Counted from the first letter of the stretch, positions 1 through 13,100 are shown. The stretch: DNA of 64,000 bases from Scenedesmus sp. ARA3 (GCA_004335835.1 RWJK01001684.1:34085-98084), one strand, 5' to 3'. Numbers and translations are program-made. Notes: generated by a model from the sequence alone, not told the origin.

Positions 1-225
1 TAATTAACAGGTCAGTGACATGTCGGTGGGCGGTGGATGCCGTAGGTGTCCACGTGGATGGACAGCGGCTCAGCCACACCCATGGCGTACGACACCTGTT
101 ACAAAACAGTAAAGTAACAAGAAAGTGACATAAGTAACAGGTCAGTGACAGTCGGTGAGCGGGTGGATGTCTTGGTTGTCCACGTGGATGGACAGCGGCT
201 CAGCCACACCGATGGCGTACGACAC
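1..225 (-). repeat. Truncated SAMS exon-head copies with acceptor
   Basis: Two copies, 130 bp apart, of acceptor plus the start of the [15 protein letters not shown] exon, beginning at 225 and at 95. Both run into the same non-homologous tail (CACTGACCTGTTA on the minus strand), so neither is the full exon, which must lie outside the window. One copy reads Ile and the other Met in SYAI/SYAM. Confidence 0.75.
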
Positions 226-2077
226 CTGTTACATGACAGGCAAGTAACAAGCAAGTTTAACAGATATGCAGCTTTGTGAGCAGGTCCTTCAGTGGTGGGT
301 GGCACAGGCAAAGAAGCATGGCAAGTACCAGGTCCTTGGGCGATAAGGTGGTGCTACTGCACATCATGCACCTTCCAGTGCTTCCAAACCCTGTGCTGCC
401 CGCAGCTGCACGCGCACAGGCCCCGTCCCTGCAATTCCTACTCATTCCCTCACCTGCACCAGGCAGCGGCGGGCCAGGCCTGCAGCCACCACTGACTTGG
501 CTGCCTGGCGGGCGATGTATGCGCCGGACCTGTCCACCTTGGTGGGGTCCTTGCCGCTGAATGCACCGCCACCGTGTGCGCCCCAGCCACTGCAACACAA
601 GCAGGAACAAACAACAGAAACAACAAGATAAGTAAGTGGCAGCCCCAGCAGCTAGCGGCAATCTGTAGGACATCAGCCGCATAGCAAAAAGCATGCAGGC
701 ATCCGCATCGCACAATGCACTTCCGGCGTGAGTCTGAGCAGGCAATGCTGGTTCATTGCGGCTTGACCTGCAGCTGAACACTCTGCTGCTGCTGCTGCTG
801 AGACCGCCCACACAACCAGCCTTCATGCGCCCTTTGCTGCTGGACAACCGCTGTTGCCGCTGGTTTGCTGCATTGCTGCTGCTACTGCCGCGCGCACCCG
901 TAGGTGTCGATGATGATCTTGCGGCCAGTCAGGCCGGCGTCGCCGTGGGGGCCACCGATCACAAAGCGGCCTGCAAAGTGACACAGCAGCACAGCAGCAC
1001 AACGCGAACATGAGTAAGGACCAACAAGCACCAAAATGCAGCGCGTCAGCCTGTTATCACATGCCTGGCGGTAGCAGTGTGCCAGTGGCATGCAGCACCC
1101 TATACGTCAATAAACATCAATCAATTAGCATGTTCTTCTTCCAAAACACAGTAACATACTCAGCGGAGGGGTTGAGGTGGAAGATGGTCTGCTCGTCCAG
1201 GTACTTCTCCGGCACCACGGGCTTCATCACATCCCACATATGTCGCATCATGTCACATAACAGCCACAATAACAACAAAGTAACAACAAGTGATACTCAC
1301 CGGAGGGGTTGAGGTGGAAGATGGTCTGCTCGTCCAGGTACTTCTCCGGCACCACAGGCTTGATCACGTGCTCCATCAGCTCCTTGTGGATGGTCTCGTT
1401 GCTCACGTCAGGGTTGTGCTGCGTGGAGATGAGGATGGTGTGCACGCGCACAGGCACCACGGCGCCGCCCTCCTTCTTGTACTCCACAGTCACCTGGAGA
1501 AGCAGAAAAAGCAGCAGCAGCAGCAGCAGCAGCGTTACACAGTGCACAGGCACCACGGCGCCGCCCTCCCTCTTGTACTCCACAGTCACCTGGCGCAAAG
1601 GCAGCAGCAGCAGCATAACATCAAAACAAAACCAGTTACACCTGCATCAGCCGTCGAAGCGCAGCCAGGGGCAGGTGCTTTTCTTGCGCCTCTTCCATGA
1701 GCCAAAAACCACCAGAACAGGACATTTGACAACAAAGCACCAACCACCTGCTGCTTGGCGTCAGCGCACAGCAGCACGCAACGGCATATCTATAGCTTCA
1801 ACTTCATACCAAAGAACATAGCATACATCTGGGTCCTGCCGTCTGGGCACAGCCAGCCGCATGCACCGTTGTTGCGGACCTCGGTCAGCCGACAACCAAC
1901 ACAACAGAACATTGACAACAACGCACACACACACCCGCTTCAAGACGTCTGCACGAGGCCAGGGGCGCATCCCTGGCTACATTTTGGAGCCCAGGCACAG
2001 CGCTGACAAGGCACACCACGTGCTGTTGCCAAACAAGCGCTAAGCACACAAGATATTGCACACACAGCACAATTCGC

Positions 2078-2108
<31 letters not shown>

Positions 2109-4242
2109 CGCATGTGCCATTCTTGCGGACCTCCGTCAGCCGACAACCAGCACAACATAACATTGGCAACAAAGCACACACCACCCGCTTCATGGCGTCT
2201 GCACGAGGCCAGGGGCGCATCCCTGGCTACATTTTTGAGCCCAGGCACAGCGCTGACAAGGCACACCACGTGCTGTTGCTGTTGCCAAACAAGCGCTAAG
2301 CACACAAGATACTGCACACACAGTACAATTCGCACCTGTCTTGCCGTCTGGGCGCAGCCAGCCGCATGTGCCGTTCTTGCGGACCTCCGTCAGCCGACAA
2401 CCAACACAGCAGAGCATTGACAACAACGCACACACCACCCACTTCAAGACGTCTGCATGAGGCCAGGGGCACATTCCTGGCTACATTTTTGAGCCCAGGC
2501 ACAGCGCTGACGAGGCACACACACCCGGCTGCTACCAGAAAGCCAGAACACTGCACAAATGCAATCCTCAACCACGCACCTGGGTCTTGCCGTCTGGGCG
2601 CAGCCAGCCGCATGTGCCGTTCTTGCGGACCTCCGTCAGCCTGTAGCCGATCTTGGTGGCCAGCACGTGAGTCAGCGGCATCAGCTCATCTGTCTCGTCG
2701 CAGGCGTAGCCAAACATGTGGCCCTGGTCACCTGCATGCATGCACAGTGATGCGTGGTGAGACTTTGTGTGAATGTGTGTTGCATTTGTGCGTGGGCAGC
2801 GTCGGCTCATCTGTCTCATCGTAGGCATAGCCGAACATGTGGCCCTGGTCACCTGCGGCAAGATAGTGCGCAGTGGCACAGTGTGAGGATGCTTTGAGTT
2901 GCGTGCGTCAGCAGCATCAGCTCAGCGTCCCGTCGATTTCATGGCTCAACATGTGGCCCTGGCCGCATGTTGAGTACAGCATGCACGCACAGGCAAGGAT
3001 ATGCTGCGGGGTTGTGCATATGCTGTATACGCGAGGGGAGGCGGCAGCGACTTCCTGCTCATAAGCATCACACAAGCCGGCTGGCACAGAGCGTCACAGT
3101 ATGTGTGCAGATCCACAGGTTTATGGCTGCACCTTGCTGCTTCGAAGGCTTTTGAGTGCAAATGAGCGGAACTGTGGCCTTTATAGCGGGCGTGATCTGG
3201 ATGATTGCACTGCGAGATTGAAGGCGAGATGCAAGGAAACTACAGCTGTTTGTTCCTGGCGTCAAAGGGCCTTCATTGTCAAAGACGAAATGCAAATGCA
3301 TGCAACTACTGCTGCACACATAACAGCACGCGGGTGCTGCAGCTGCTGCGTTCATACCAGAATTCACGCTGCTGCGCCAGCAGCAACTTTTCAGCTCCTG
3401 CAAGGGCCATTGCCATGTGCTGTCCTGCACACTGTTGCTGTAGCTGCTGTCCTGCAAGCTGCTGCTGTCCTGCAAGCCCCACACACCTGCACCGGTCTCC
3501 TCCAGGGTCTTGGTGCCCATGCCGTGCACGCCCTGGCCAATGTCAGGGGACTGCTCCTCGATGTGCACCAGCACCTTGCAGGTGTCTGCATCCAGGCCCA
3601 CGTCCTCGGAAGTGAAGCCGATGCCCTTGCAGGTCTTGCGCACAATCTCCTCGTAGTTGACCTTAGCCTTGGTGGTGATTTCACCGAAGACCATCACCAT
3701 GCCGGTCTTGGTGGCAGTCTCGCAGGCCACCTACGATTCCGAATGCAATATAGATTGATAAGAGGGCTGCAGGGCGCACGCTGCTGTGCTAGCGGTTCGA
3801 AGCTGCGACTGTTCTAGCGCAGCACACTCTGGGAGCTGGATTCCTGACAAAGGCTGCTGCGCACCTTGGAGAGGGGATCCTGCTCCAGGCATGCGTCCAG
3901 AATGGCATCGGACACCTGCGTCGGGGATCAGCAGGCAGGGGCGAGAAGCACCCGGTCAGCTGCAGTGCGTGCCAGGCGCCCAAACAGGCGTAGGTAGCGG
4001 TTGAGCTGGCCAAGAAGCATAATGCATGTCGCAAAGAAACATTTGCAATCGGTGTGATGAAGGATTGCAACTGCTGCTGCCAGTGCGTGCTCTGGACGAG
4101 GGCCACGCCCCCATGCTCAGCCCCACTGCTGCTGCTCTATGGGAATCTAGCGCGCCCGCACCTGATCGCACAGCTTATCAGGGTGTCCCTCATTCACAGA
4201 CTCTGAGGTAAACAGGAAGTTGTCGCCGTGCAGGTTGGCCAT
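1..4242 (-). CDS. SAMS: S-adenosylmethionine synthetase (partial, 3' end outside window)
   Basis: Makes S-adenosylmethionine from methionine and ATP, a cytosolic enzyme of methyl-donor metabolism. Exons in transcript order with matching phases: 4242-4162, 3915-3865, 3730-3487, 2731-2580, 1493-1301, 970-898 and 589-454. The last exon(s) lie left of base 1; only truncated copies of the next exon head (225 and 95 downwards) are inside. Family signatures seen: N-terminal [17 protein letters not shown] across the exon 3/4 junction, [17 protein letters not shown], the [16 protein letters not shown] phosphate-binding loop, then [13 protein letters not shown] at 4242-4240 gives the usual plant/algal N terminus. 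The introns carry truncated copies of exon ends (see repeats), so automatic gene models will probably be wrong here. Family assignment is secure; the C terminus cannot be seen. Confidence 0.95.
1160..1593 (-). repeat. SAMS exon 5 flanked by truncated copies of both its ends
   Basis: The intact exon is 1493-1301. About 1548-1593 is a second copy of its acceptor and first 15 codons ([13 protein letters not shown]). About 1160-1230 is a second copy of its last 22 or so codons ([18 protein letters not shown]). Both copies sit in the adjacent introns. Confidence 0.8.
1827..2731 (-). repeat. SAMS exon 4 donor-side tandem array (three extra exon tails)
   Basis: The intact exon is 2731-2580. Its last 22-23 codons ([11 protein letters not shown]...DGKT) plus intron sequence recur at about 2335-2404, 2078-2149 and 1827-1898, spaced about 242, 257 and 251 bp. 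Intervening intron sequence (for example the segment with ACAAGGCACACCACGTGCTG) is also repeated. The tails have drifted by a few substitutions; two keep a GT directly after the CAG, and in the 1827 copy it reads AT. Confidence 0.85.
2806..2965 (-). repeat. SAMS exon 4 acceptor-side copies
   Basis: Upstream of intact exon 4, about 2806-2857 repeats its head ([16 protein letters not shown]) with an acceptor, and about 2930-2965 holds a more decayed third copy (ACATGTGGCCCTGG still recognisable). Exon 4 therefore has duplicated segments on both sides. Confidence 0.7.
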
Positions 4243-5607
4243 CTTGACTGACTGGTGAGAACGAAGAAGGAGAGGAGGGGCGGCTGTCTACAGACTATGT
4301 CTGCACTTGCACGCCTAAATGACCCAGGGCTAAAAGGTGATCGTAGGATGACGGGCTGGAGCCTATGGGGGAGCAGGACGCACACACTGCACCAGGAACT
4401 CTGCGGGTTCTGCGTTTCAAACGTGTGATTCCACGGCCCTTGGACAAAGCTCATATGCGTTCATGAGCGATGATTGTTTGACATTTTTATTCCTGTGTTG
4501 GCTCCTTGTCAACCAGCAGCAAGCACGTACACAGTTACGCGCCCAAATGAGGGCCAAAGCAATGACAGACCCCAGACCACAGCACTGCTTCGTCGCTGCA
4601 TTCTACGCGCCACCATGCATCACTTTCTCGTATGCATATACGCGTTATATATGCATGCACAGTTATTGTTGAGCTGAGGTGCAACCAATGCAAGGTGGCC
4701 TGCGCAAGAGTGAGAAAAGAATCAGGGATACCTGCTGCAATGCAAGGATACCTGAGGGTGCACCAACAGGCACATACGTTTCAAACATCTCGCTGTTGCA
4801 TGTCCCGATATTAACCAGCGGATAATCATGTGCAGGCACGATCAGGACGGCTGAAGGTGCGACTGGGACTTGCGTCCCAGCTGCATGCAGGCAACTAGCC
4901 TGCATGGTGGCAAGTTTGCTGCGTGGTGGTTGCACAGCGCTGGCGGTGACCGCCAGCGCTGTGCAACCACCACGCAGAGTTGGGCCTGTTGCATCATCTC
5001 AGTAACAGAAAACCCAGCGATCCCAGCATGCACATTTATACTAGTTTTTGCCACCCAGAAGTGGACAAGACCACAACCACCAATGGCACATTTCCTGCAA
5101 GCAGCCTACCAGACGATGATGGCCCAACAGCAGAATATCATGTCTCCCTGTTTGGAGTGCAAGCATCAAAAGAATGCATGCAAAGCTACGGCATTCAAGT
5201 TCAGACCATTTCACAGCATCACTCCATCCCTATCGTGCAGCAAAATCTTTGTCAGACTAGCCAGTCTGCCGTGCTTAAATAGTATTCAACACCCGTCTTC
5301 ACACACCTTTGTTGTTGCGGTTCAGCAGCAAATGCCAGCGGCCCTCAGCATTGGCTGCCAACGGCAGCTCACCACTGACACAGATTAGTTGCCCACATGT
5401 GATGCATCACAGCACAGAACATGTACAGCATTGATGTAGCTCATGACAGAGCTGTGGCTTCACAGCAAGTGCCAGACACCTACGGATTTGGGTTCAACGA
5501 TGCAAAAGCTGGGATATCCTATCCGTGTTAACGAAAACCGCCGCAGCCGCTGTTTGTTGGCGGCCCAACAAACATGCAGCTGCTTACCACGCAGTGTTAG
5601 CAGCGTG
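4243..5607. other. Intergenic stretch, SAMS 5' side
   Basis: I see no supported gene. It should hold the SAMS promoter and the 3' flank of the FAM47-like gene. The only distinct structure is the perfect palindrome at 4919-4977. Confidence 0.5.
4919..4977. repeat. Perfect 59-bp palindrome (29-bp arms, 1-nt centre)
   Basis: The left arm 4919-4947 (starts CTGCGTGGTGGTTGCACAGC) is the exact reverse complement of 4949-4977, with one base (4948) between. The symmetry stops at both ends. It could be a very young fold-back insertion, a replication product or an assembly artefact. Confidence 0.9.
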
Positions 5608-7061
5608 TCAACAGCGTGCAGGCCTTGGCGTGCCCAGGTGCTGCCTAGGTGAGCATGAACCTGCCCTGCTGCTGCACACACCACCACCACCATGTGCATT
5701 AACACCACCTCCACTGGTTGTGGCAGCAGCGGCACCAGCAGCTGAGCGAGGCGTCAATGTGTACGCAATGTTGCAGCAGACTGGCGCCAGCAGGCTGTTA
5801 GCATAAGGGCTCAAGCGTCCACTGGCAGCAGCTGCAGCAGCAGCAGCAGCTGCTCCCCCTGCACTGCTGCTGAGCCTCGTCGGCTGATTTTGATGCCTAG
5901 GTGACGCAGGCACTGCACCTGCTGCCAGCCAGCCACCTTGACTGCTGCTGCAGGTTTCAGCAGGGCTGTTAGCAGCGGCTGCGTGTTCAAGCCTAGGGGA
6001 CATTAGCCTGCCGCAGTCACTGGCACCGCGCTGCTGCTGCTGTTGCTGCTGCTGCATTTGGAAGTGGGGATGGCCCAGCAGGGGCAGCAGCGCCTGCTGC
6101 TGCTGCTGCTGCTGCTGCAGCTGTCCTGCTGCTCTTTTGGCTTCACTTATGCTGCCGCCGCAACCAGCACGGCCAGGAGCCCCACTACCACAAGCAACCC
6201 TGCTGCGCATGCAAGCAACAGCAACAGTGGCCGGCCGCAGCTGTAACGGCTGCCACGGTGAGGCCCTGTCAGCCGCACTGCTGCTACCAGCAACCGTCGC
6301 TGCCCTGGCACTCTTGCTGCCACTGCGATGGACGAAGCTGCGTGTGCTGCTGCTGCTGCCACCAGCAGCAGCTACCGCAGACGCCCTGGGCGTCCCGTGC
6401 AACACTGCTGGCCTGCTGCCGCTGCTGCTGCCGCTGCGGCTGCTGTTCCATCCAGGACTGCCCAACCTCTGCTGCTGCTGCTGCTGCTGGGCAGGGCTGC
6501 TGCTCCTGCAGCTCCCTAAGCCCCCTTCCCGCCCCGCAACGCCAGCCGCAACCGCTGCAACACCACCCCTGCTGCTGCTACTACTATTGCTAGCCGCGGA
6601 CTGCAGCGCTCCCCTGCCACCTGTCAGCAGCGCCTGCAGCAGCCGGAAGTCCTCGCTGCCTAGCCCGCAGTCGGGGTGGCAGGAGGCCTGCAGCTCATGC
6701 AGCTGCCTGCTGACCCGGTGCACCTCCGCAAGGTTCAGCTTGGGCACTGCTGCTGCTGCTGCTGCTGCTGGGGTTGGGGCTGCTGGTGCTGCTGCTGCTG
6801 GGTTTGTGGTTGTGGTTGCACCTGCACAAGGCTCTGCAGCAGGAGCTGCACGTGCAGGCATGCTGCTGCAGGCAGGGGCGCTTGGTTCACAAGGAGCAGC
6901 AGCACCAGCAGCTGCTGATTGCTGTTGATGTGGCTGCTGCAGTGGCGGCTGTGGCGTTTGCGGCAGCAGGTGCTCTGTGTCCTGCTGCTGCTGCTGCTGC
7001 TGCTGCTGCCGCTGCTGCTGCCTGCTAAGGCCTGCCTGCTCTGTAGTGTCGCTTGCACAGC

Positions 7062-7093
<32 letters not shown>

Positions 7094-9576
7094 GGGCTGC
7101 TGCTGCTACTGGTGCTGCAGTCTTCGCCATTTTGCTGCTCGGCAGGATCTCCCTGATGGTGCTGCTGCTCCGGCCGCATGCTTTGCCGGCTGTGCATCAG
7201 CTGCTGCTGCTGCTGCTGCTGCTTCATCTCCTGATGCCGCTTAGCCGCGAGCTTGATGTCTGCGTCTGTCGGCATTGGCAGCTTCTGAAGCGACACAGAC
7301 TCACGGTAGCCGTGTGCACGCATGAACTCTGCGCAGCAAGCAGCGGGCAGCATGCAGCAACACAAACTTGGATGCCTTACACGCAGTTGGATACAAACCA
7401 TGCGCGCTGCTTTATTATGCTGGTGTTTTGATTGCAAGAGCTGCTGTGTATAGGATCATGAAGGTTTCAATGTTTGTCATGGCTCAGCCACATCATGAAG
7501 CTCAGACACCTGCTGTTCTGTGTGTGGTGCATCCCGCAGGTCAAGGCTGTTGCTGCTTGCTGCGCTGCTCAAAGCTTACGCCACTGCGCGACACACTGCA
7601 ACAAGATTGTACGCGCCAGCATCACTATATACACCTCGGTGCACTTCAGCCGCACGCCTCTCTACCACCAGCAGCCCAGCACAGCGCAGCACAGCAGCCG
7701 CTGCCATAATTTCTTCGTTCTGGCCGCACCTTTGTAAGCCTTCAGCCCGTAGGTGCCCTTCACCTGCGCATTCAGCGCTGCCTGCTGCCGAGCCGCCTCA
7801 TGCAGCTGCCTGTAGTACTGCTGCACTGCTGCTGCAGCAGCTGCCTCAGCTCTTTCAGCCTCGCTCACTGCGGCTTCACTGCTCACTCCTGCACTACCAC
7901 TACCAGCAATAGCAGCAGCGCCTACGCCACCAGAGCCCGCATCTGCGCCTGCAGCTGCGCTTGCTGTATCACTGCTCAGTTGCCGCCGGACAGCCAAGCC
8001 TATGAAACTTGCAGATTCTGATTCTTCAGCGATGCCATCCAGGGCCCACGTGTTTGCAATCAGCAGCGCAGGATTGGCAGCAGCTGCTGCTGCCAGCTTG
8101 GCTGCCGAGCCAGCCCCTGAGCCCAGCCCTTCTACAATAGCTGCCAGCGCCTCTGCATCAACTGCTGCTGCTGCTGCGGAGGCGCCGGGCGCAGCAGCTG
8201 TGGGGTCCGCAAGCTGCTGCAGCTGCTGCGCAAAGCGCTGCTGCTCCTCAAGCTGCTGCAAGTGCTTGGACTCGCGCGACCTGGCGGAGGTGGCAGGATT
8301 AAAACACCAACATCTAACACATATAATAATACCCATTGAAGTGCTTTGATGCACGCATGTGTGATTCTCATCGTATCATCACAAGCAAACAGCAGTCCAC
8401 TGCCCAGAGCATCCAGCTAGCAGCTGCTGTACCACGGGCCCCTCACACAGCGTACAGATGTGCGCCCAGCTGCTGATGCCGTTGCTCACCATCATCACAA
8501 GCACACAGTGTTCTTTTCCACATTCTATAGCATCCAGGTACCTGCTGCCCTACCACAAACACCTCACACAGCATACATGTGCGCTTCAGCAGATTTCAAC
8601 ATGGTTTTCACTGCTCACCAGGTGCTGCCACGCTGCAGCGAGCTGTTGACATAGTCCCAGTCCCTCGTCTTCAGGTACCATGCTCCGTAGTGCTTTGCGC
8701 CGCTGCCGCTGCCGCTGCCACTGCTGCTGCTGGCACCTCCCCCGCAGCTCTGGCTCCTTGGGCTGTCCATGCAGCAGCTGCTCCTGGCTCCAGGTGCACT
8801 CACACTGCTGCTGCTGCTGCTGCTGCTGCCGCACACCAGGTCCATCCAGCTTCTGGAGTTGTTATCTGCTGGTCCGAGCGTGCTGCTGCGCCTGCTGACG
8901 CCACCACAGCTGCCGCCGGCAACTGAAGCGCGTACGGCACCCCAAGCACATGCCCCGTTGGCACTGTGCTGCTCGCTGCCGCCGCCGCTGCTGCTGCTCC
9001 TGCAGCTGCTGGTGTAGGCATCGTCAAAACATGACTCACGCTGCAGCACAGGCGATGCTGCGCTCCCATGCAACAGCCTGGACACCTGATATGCCCTGCT
9101 GGTCTGGCTGCCGCTTGCAGGAAAGCACATATCGCCAGCAGCAGCACTGCTGGGGGTCATCTGGCTGTCAGGGCCATACATTGTGCAGGTGTTGAGGGTG
9201 CTGTTGCCACCTGCAGGTTGTTGCCATACAGGGTCGATGAACAGTGCCCGGCTTTTGCGATGTGACGGGCTGCTGTTGCCGCTGCCTGCTGCTGCAGGCT
9301 CTGCACTGCCACCATCGCTAAAGGACACGCCCCGGGCTTCATGCCTATGGGCCGTGCTGCTGCTGTTGGTGCCGTCGCCATCAACTGCAATGAAGAAGCT
9401 GCTTGCTTGAGATGAGCAGCCAGCTGCTGCTGCACCGGAGCTGCTACTGCTGCTGATTAGATGAGCAGCAGATGCCGCAGCAGTGCCGGTTGACCCTCTT
9501 GGTGACCGTAGGATGCTGACAACCCCCTTGGTGCTTGCAGGAGAGTTGCTGCTGCTGCCTCCTCTGCCTGCTTGCA
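5608..9576 (-). CDS. FAM47-like protein with large low-complexity inserts (5' end unresolved)
   Basis: Three exons with matching phases: 9576-8619, 8280-7730 and 7328-5608; upstream exons were not found. Joined, they recreate the order of the FAM47 C-terminal region: KHYGAWYLKTRDWDYV at the end of the first exon, a charged stretch with Glu/Gln-rich helix (RESKHLQQLEEQQRFAQQL), then GTYGLKAYKEFMRAHGYRES across the last junction. The order and motifs match the vertebrate FAM47 pattern YGAWYL ... LHGTVAFKDFILSRGY. About 120 low-complexity residues split the middle, and more than 500 Gln/Ser/Ala-rich residues follow. Function is unknown; I infer only that it is a structural or cilium-associated type. 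The junctions support the domain call better than the overall sequence does. Confidence 0.65.
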
Positions 9577-11114
9577 CTGCACAGCAGTAGTCGGGTAAGG
9601 TTAGCTGAGGTTAGAGGCACAGTTTTTCGATGCGTAGGCATGATTAGGAGTATAGCATGGACGTATGCTGGGCTGCGGAAGTGCTGTGCTTTATGACTTC
9701 AATCCAGTTGGTGCTTACCACAGAGCTTCTGTCCATGCTGCGACATCAGGTGTCGCCCCAAGCTGCTAGCTGCCCTGCTGAGTGTGACACGCTGCCATGC
9801 TCTTGCTGCTCCAGTTTAGCATGGATTGACTCCTGCAAGACAGTCAGCCTGGTTTGGTAAGACCCCATGCATGAGGGGAGACACAAGCAAGAAAGGTGCA
9901 ACAGCAGTGGCACAGCAGTAGCAGCAGAGCTGAGCATGCCAGGCGCCGCGCCAGGTCATGTATGCGTGTTAGGACACAGATACTCACTGCAAGTGTCATG
10001 AGCTGGATATTCAGGGGTATGAAGGCAGGTGTCCAGCTTTGTACTCGCCTAGTAGGCAGGAGCTGCAGCGTGGTCCTTGCAGAGTGGTGCCATCGTACGC
10101 AGCATAGTTAAACAAAAAAACTAACGCTCAGCATTAATCAGATATCGAAGTCTATACAGAGTAGCGTCTGTTGCTGTGCTTCTGTCAACTCGGGCACGAG
10201 TTATGCCATTAGCTCAACTTCATACGTTAGCTGCCATACCGCCAAATTATGAGCGCAAGTGCTGTTTCTTCGCTGTGTGAATCATGAGTAGCACATGTTG
10301 CGTGCTTCAGCCACATAGCTTCGACGCTATCCCTCGTCCCCTAACCCCTACCTTCCCCCACACAAAGAAGCTGCACAGGGTTTCAACTTGAAACAACAGC
10401 TGGCCTGTCGTGGTGTCGTCCAAGTCTGAAATAATTGCACTAGGAGAAGAGCACGAACTGATCAAACACTTGCTGTGCTGTATTACGACCGTGGTGCTGC
10501 ACATTCAGCACATGCACCTGCAAACACCAAGCCTACCAGGAACATCAACCCATGCATCAACATCAACATCAACAGGAGCTGCTTCATCCGAGCTGCTGTG
10601 ACAGCAAGGCAGCGTCAATTGCAACGTACGCAGCATACAGCCAGTGCCACCCATATCGGGGTTGGGTGCAACCAAATTCCATGCATACACGACAAGTATT
10701 TATACGGGGCAGTCTATGCTGCAGCAACTCAGACGCTGCACAACCACCCTCACTGCGCTTGCACTGATTGCATGCAATGTCCGCTGCGCCAACAAGCTGC
10801 CCTCGGTGCAACTTCAATGCGCGTCTGAAACAGGGACCGTCAGAGACACATGCAGTTGGGATCCCACACGACAAAAGTACTCAATGAATACAACCCCAGG
10901 CACTCAAACCTGCCCAGAACGTGCCGGGCTCTACGTAACGCAACAGGACAAAACAAATGACATCGCCTATAAGCCCCGCACGCATAATAAAAAGGAATAA
11001 CCAACAGCCACCACAGCACAACACTGTGCCGTGCGCACTCCGGTGCTGCACAGTCACTGCTGCTGCCTGATAGGACGCGACAGCAGCACTTCCTGCAAGC
11101 ATCATCAACACGCC

Positions 11115-11264
11115 CTTGCCAGGCCCGCCTGCCAGAAATCAAACATGTCAGTGAGCCTGCGCATGCTGATGTGCTGAGTGGCATAGCCGGCAGCGTACTG
11201 GCACAGCTGCTTATTCATTTGCAGCAAACAGTGCCACTCGGCGGGCTGCCGTACGCGCTGCCTG
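11115..11264 (-). CDS. Orphan exon, unknown protein
   Basis: After a CTGCAG acceptor there is an open stretch with typical local codon use (CAG, CTG, GCC, TGG, AGC) encoding PAEWHCLLQMNKQLCQY and ISMRRLTDMFDFWQAG. It ends in GGGCGTGTTGA, where a GT donor or the stop may apply. It looks like a real helical-protein exon. I do not recognise the family and cannot connect it to other exons. Confidence 0.4.
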
Positions 11265-12768
11265 CAGGACAACACAAGGCAGCCCTGCAGCCCAATAACA
11301 ACTGATACTGCAACCGTGCTGCAACATACACAAGGCGTCAACACACTGCATAATATCATGCACATCAGGCGTCTGCAGGACACAACTGTGGTAGCCTCTT
11401 TTGAGACAAGGCAGGCAGCAAGACTGACACACACTGAAATGTTGGCAACACACACACGCAGGCGGGTCGTGATAAATTGCAGCACTTCCACATGCAAGGC
11501 AGCTGATCAATGCAATGTGATACAACTGCAGCAACTCCATTGAAGCCCCAAGCAGCCCCTAAGCAATGCTGACAGCGTCGATTTTCAGCCAGCACAGACA
11601 CGTGACATGGTTGCCATGCGCGCGGTTAAGCGTGTTTTGATAGAGATACATGGCCAAAACTGCTATATTTCCAGGTGCTCTGCATGCTGCTGCACATACA
11701 TGCGCTGTCAGTCACCCCTGCCCCCATGCTGACGAGTGGCAAAACCAGTGCTGCACATGCTGCGAATCGTGCACCGCAGCAGTTGGCAAGCACTGGCAGT
11801 CACGACGGCACTGCCCCGACAATGCACCACCCTTGTTTGTGAGTCAACACACTAGTTATTAAGTGCATGCCAGCAGCACACACCATCACACTGTGGCTTG
11901 CCACATCTTAGCACAGTGAGATGCCAGCCATCTGAGTAGCGTGGAGGGTAAATGTGCAATGCATGCAGTGCGCATTCATGCAGTGTGCAAGCCGGCATGC
12001 CGAAACCAGCACAGCGAGGCGAGACAAGGGTTGGTGTTGCAGCTTAAACATGCCTGTTTCTGGCCACCTGAGGTCATCTGTACAATGCATGCAGTGCACA
12101 TTGATGCAGTGTGCAAGGTGGCGAGGTTGTAGGCCAGTGTGCAAGCAGGCAAGGGTTCAAACCCATACAACCCCTAGAATGGCAGCTGCACATTGCAAAG
12201 ACACACATCCTGTTGCTGAGGTAAGGTTTGGTGTTGCAGCACAACCAAGCCGTTCAACTACACATGAGATCAGCAACAGCCGGTTAGTGATTGGTGGTTT
12301 GGTGTGCAAGATCTTGAGCTGCGCTGCTCACTTGCAACATGCAACCTCATACTAGTGGATCCACCCACCCACATGCAAGCATGGTCTTGCATACAACTAC
12401 GCCTGCCACAGCCACACACCCATTCAGTTGCTTTCTCTACATGGGCTGCAGCTGCAGCTGCTGCTACTGCTGCTGCTGCTGCTGCTGCTTTTTTCAACCA
12501 CCAACACCAGTCTGCATCTCCCAGTGCCACGAATGCCTGAGAAGCAGTACTGCAAACCCAGCCAAGCCCAACCCCAAAAAGAGTGCCCACCCAACACAAA
12601 CATACACGCACCTGGCGCAAGGCCAGCATGCAAACACAACAGAAGCATCACCCGCATACTACGGGGTTCTAACCCTGCTGCCAAACCGCCCATGCCCGAT
12701 CCAGCCCCCTGATATCCCGAGTCTCTGGCCCTTTGCCTGCATTGCAGCTCGCAGGAAACCCTGCACAG

Positions 12769-13100
12769 CATTGCACAGTCAGCATGGTTCTGCTGCCAGT
12801 CAAAGGCACAAACAAGAGCTGCTATAGGTGCCCATGCCCGAGCCAGACCACTGTGTCCCGGAGTCACTGACCATATCCTTTGCACTGCATTGCACAGTCA
12901 GCATGTTGTTGCCGCCAGTCAAAGGCACAAACAAGAGCTGCTATGGCACCTGCATGGCACAGTCAGTATGTTGCTGCCGCCCATGCCCCAGCCAGACCAG
13001 TGTGCCCCGGAGTCACTGGCCATATTCCTTTGCACTGCATTGCACAGTCAGCATGTTGCTGCCGCCAGTCAAAGGCACAAACAAGAGCTGCTATGGCACC
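12769..13100. repeat. Three-copy direct repeat, non-coding
   Basis: The unit containing GCATTGCACAGTCAGCATG and GTCAAAGGCACAAACAAGAG occurs at about 12769, 12890 and 13040 (steps 121 and 150 bp). A flanking segment (GCCCATGCCC.AGCCAGACCA) is repeated once, 150 bp apart. Confidence 0.85.

Noticed and set aside
6043..6928. Long Leu/Cys/Ala-rich open frames opposite the FAM47-like exon
   Set aside because: They are antisense translations of CAG repeats (CTG/TGC/GCT codons) with no splice or motif support; similar frames shadow every repeat-rich exon in the window.
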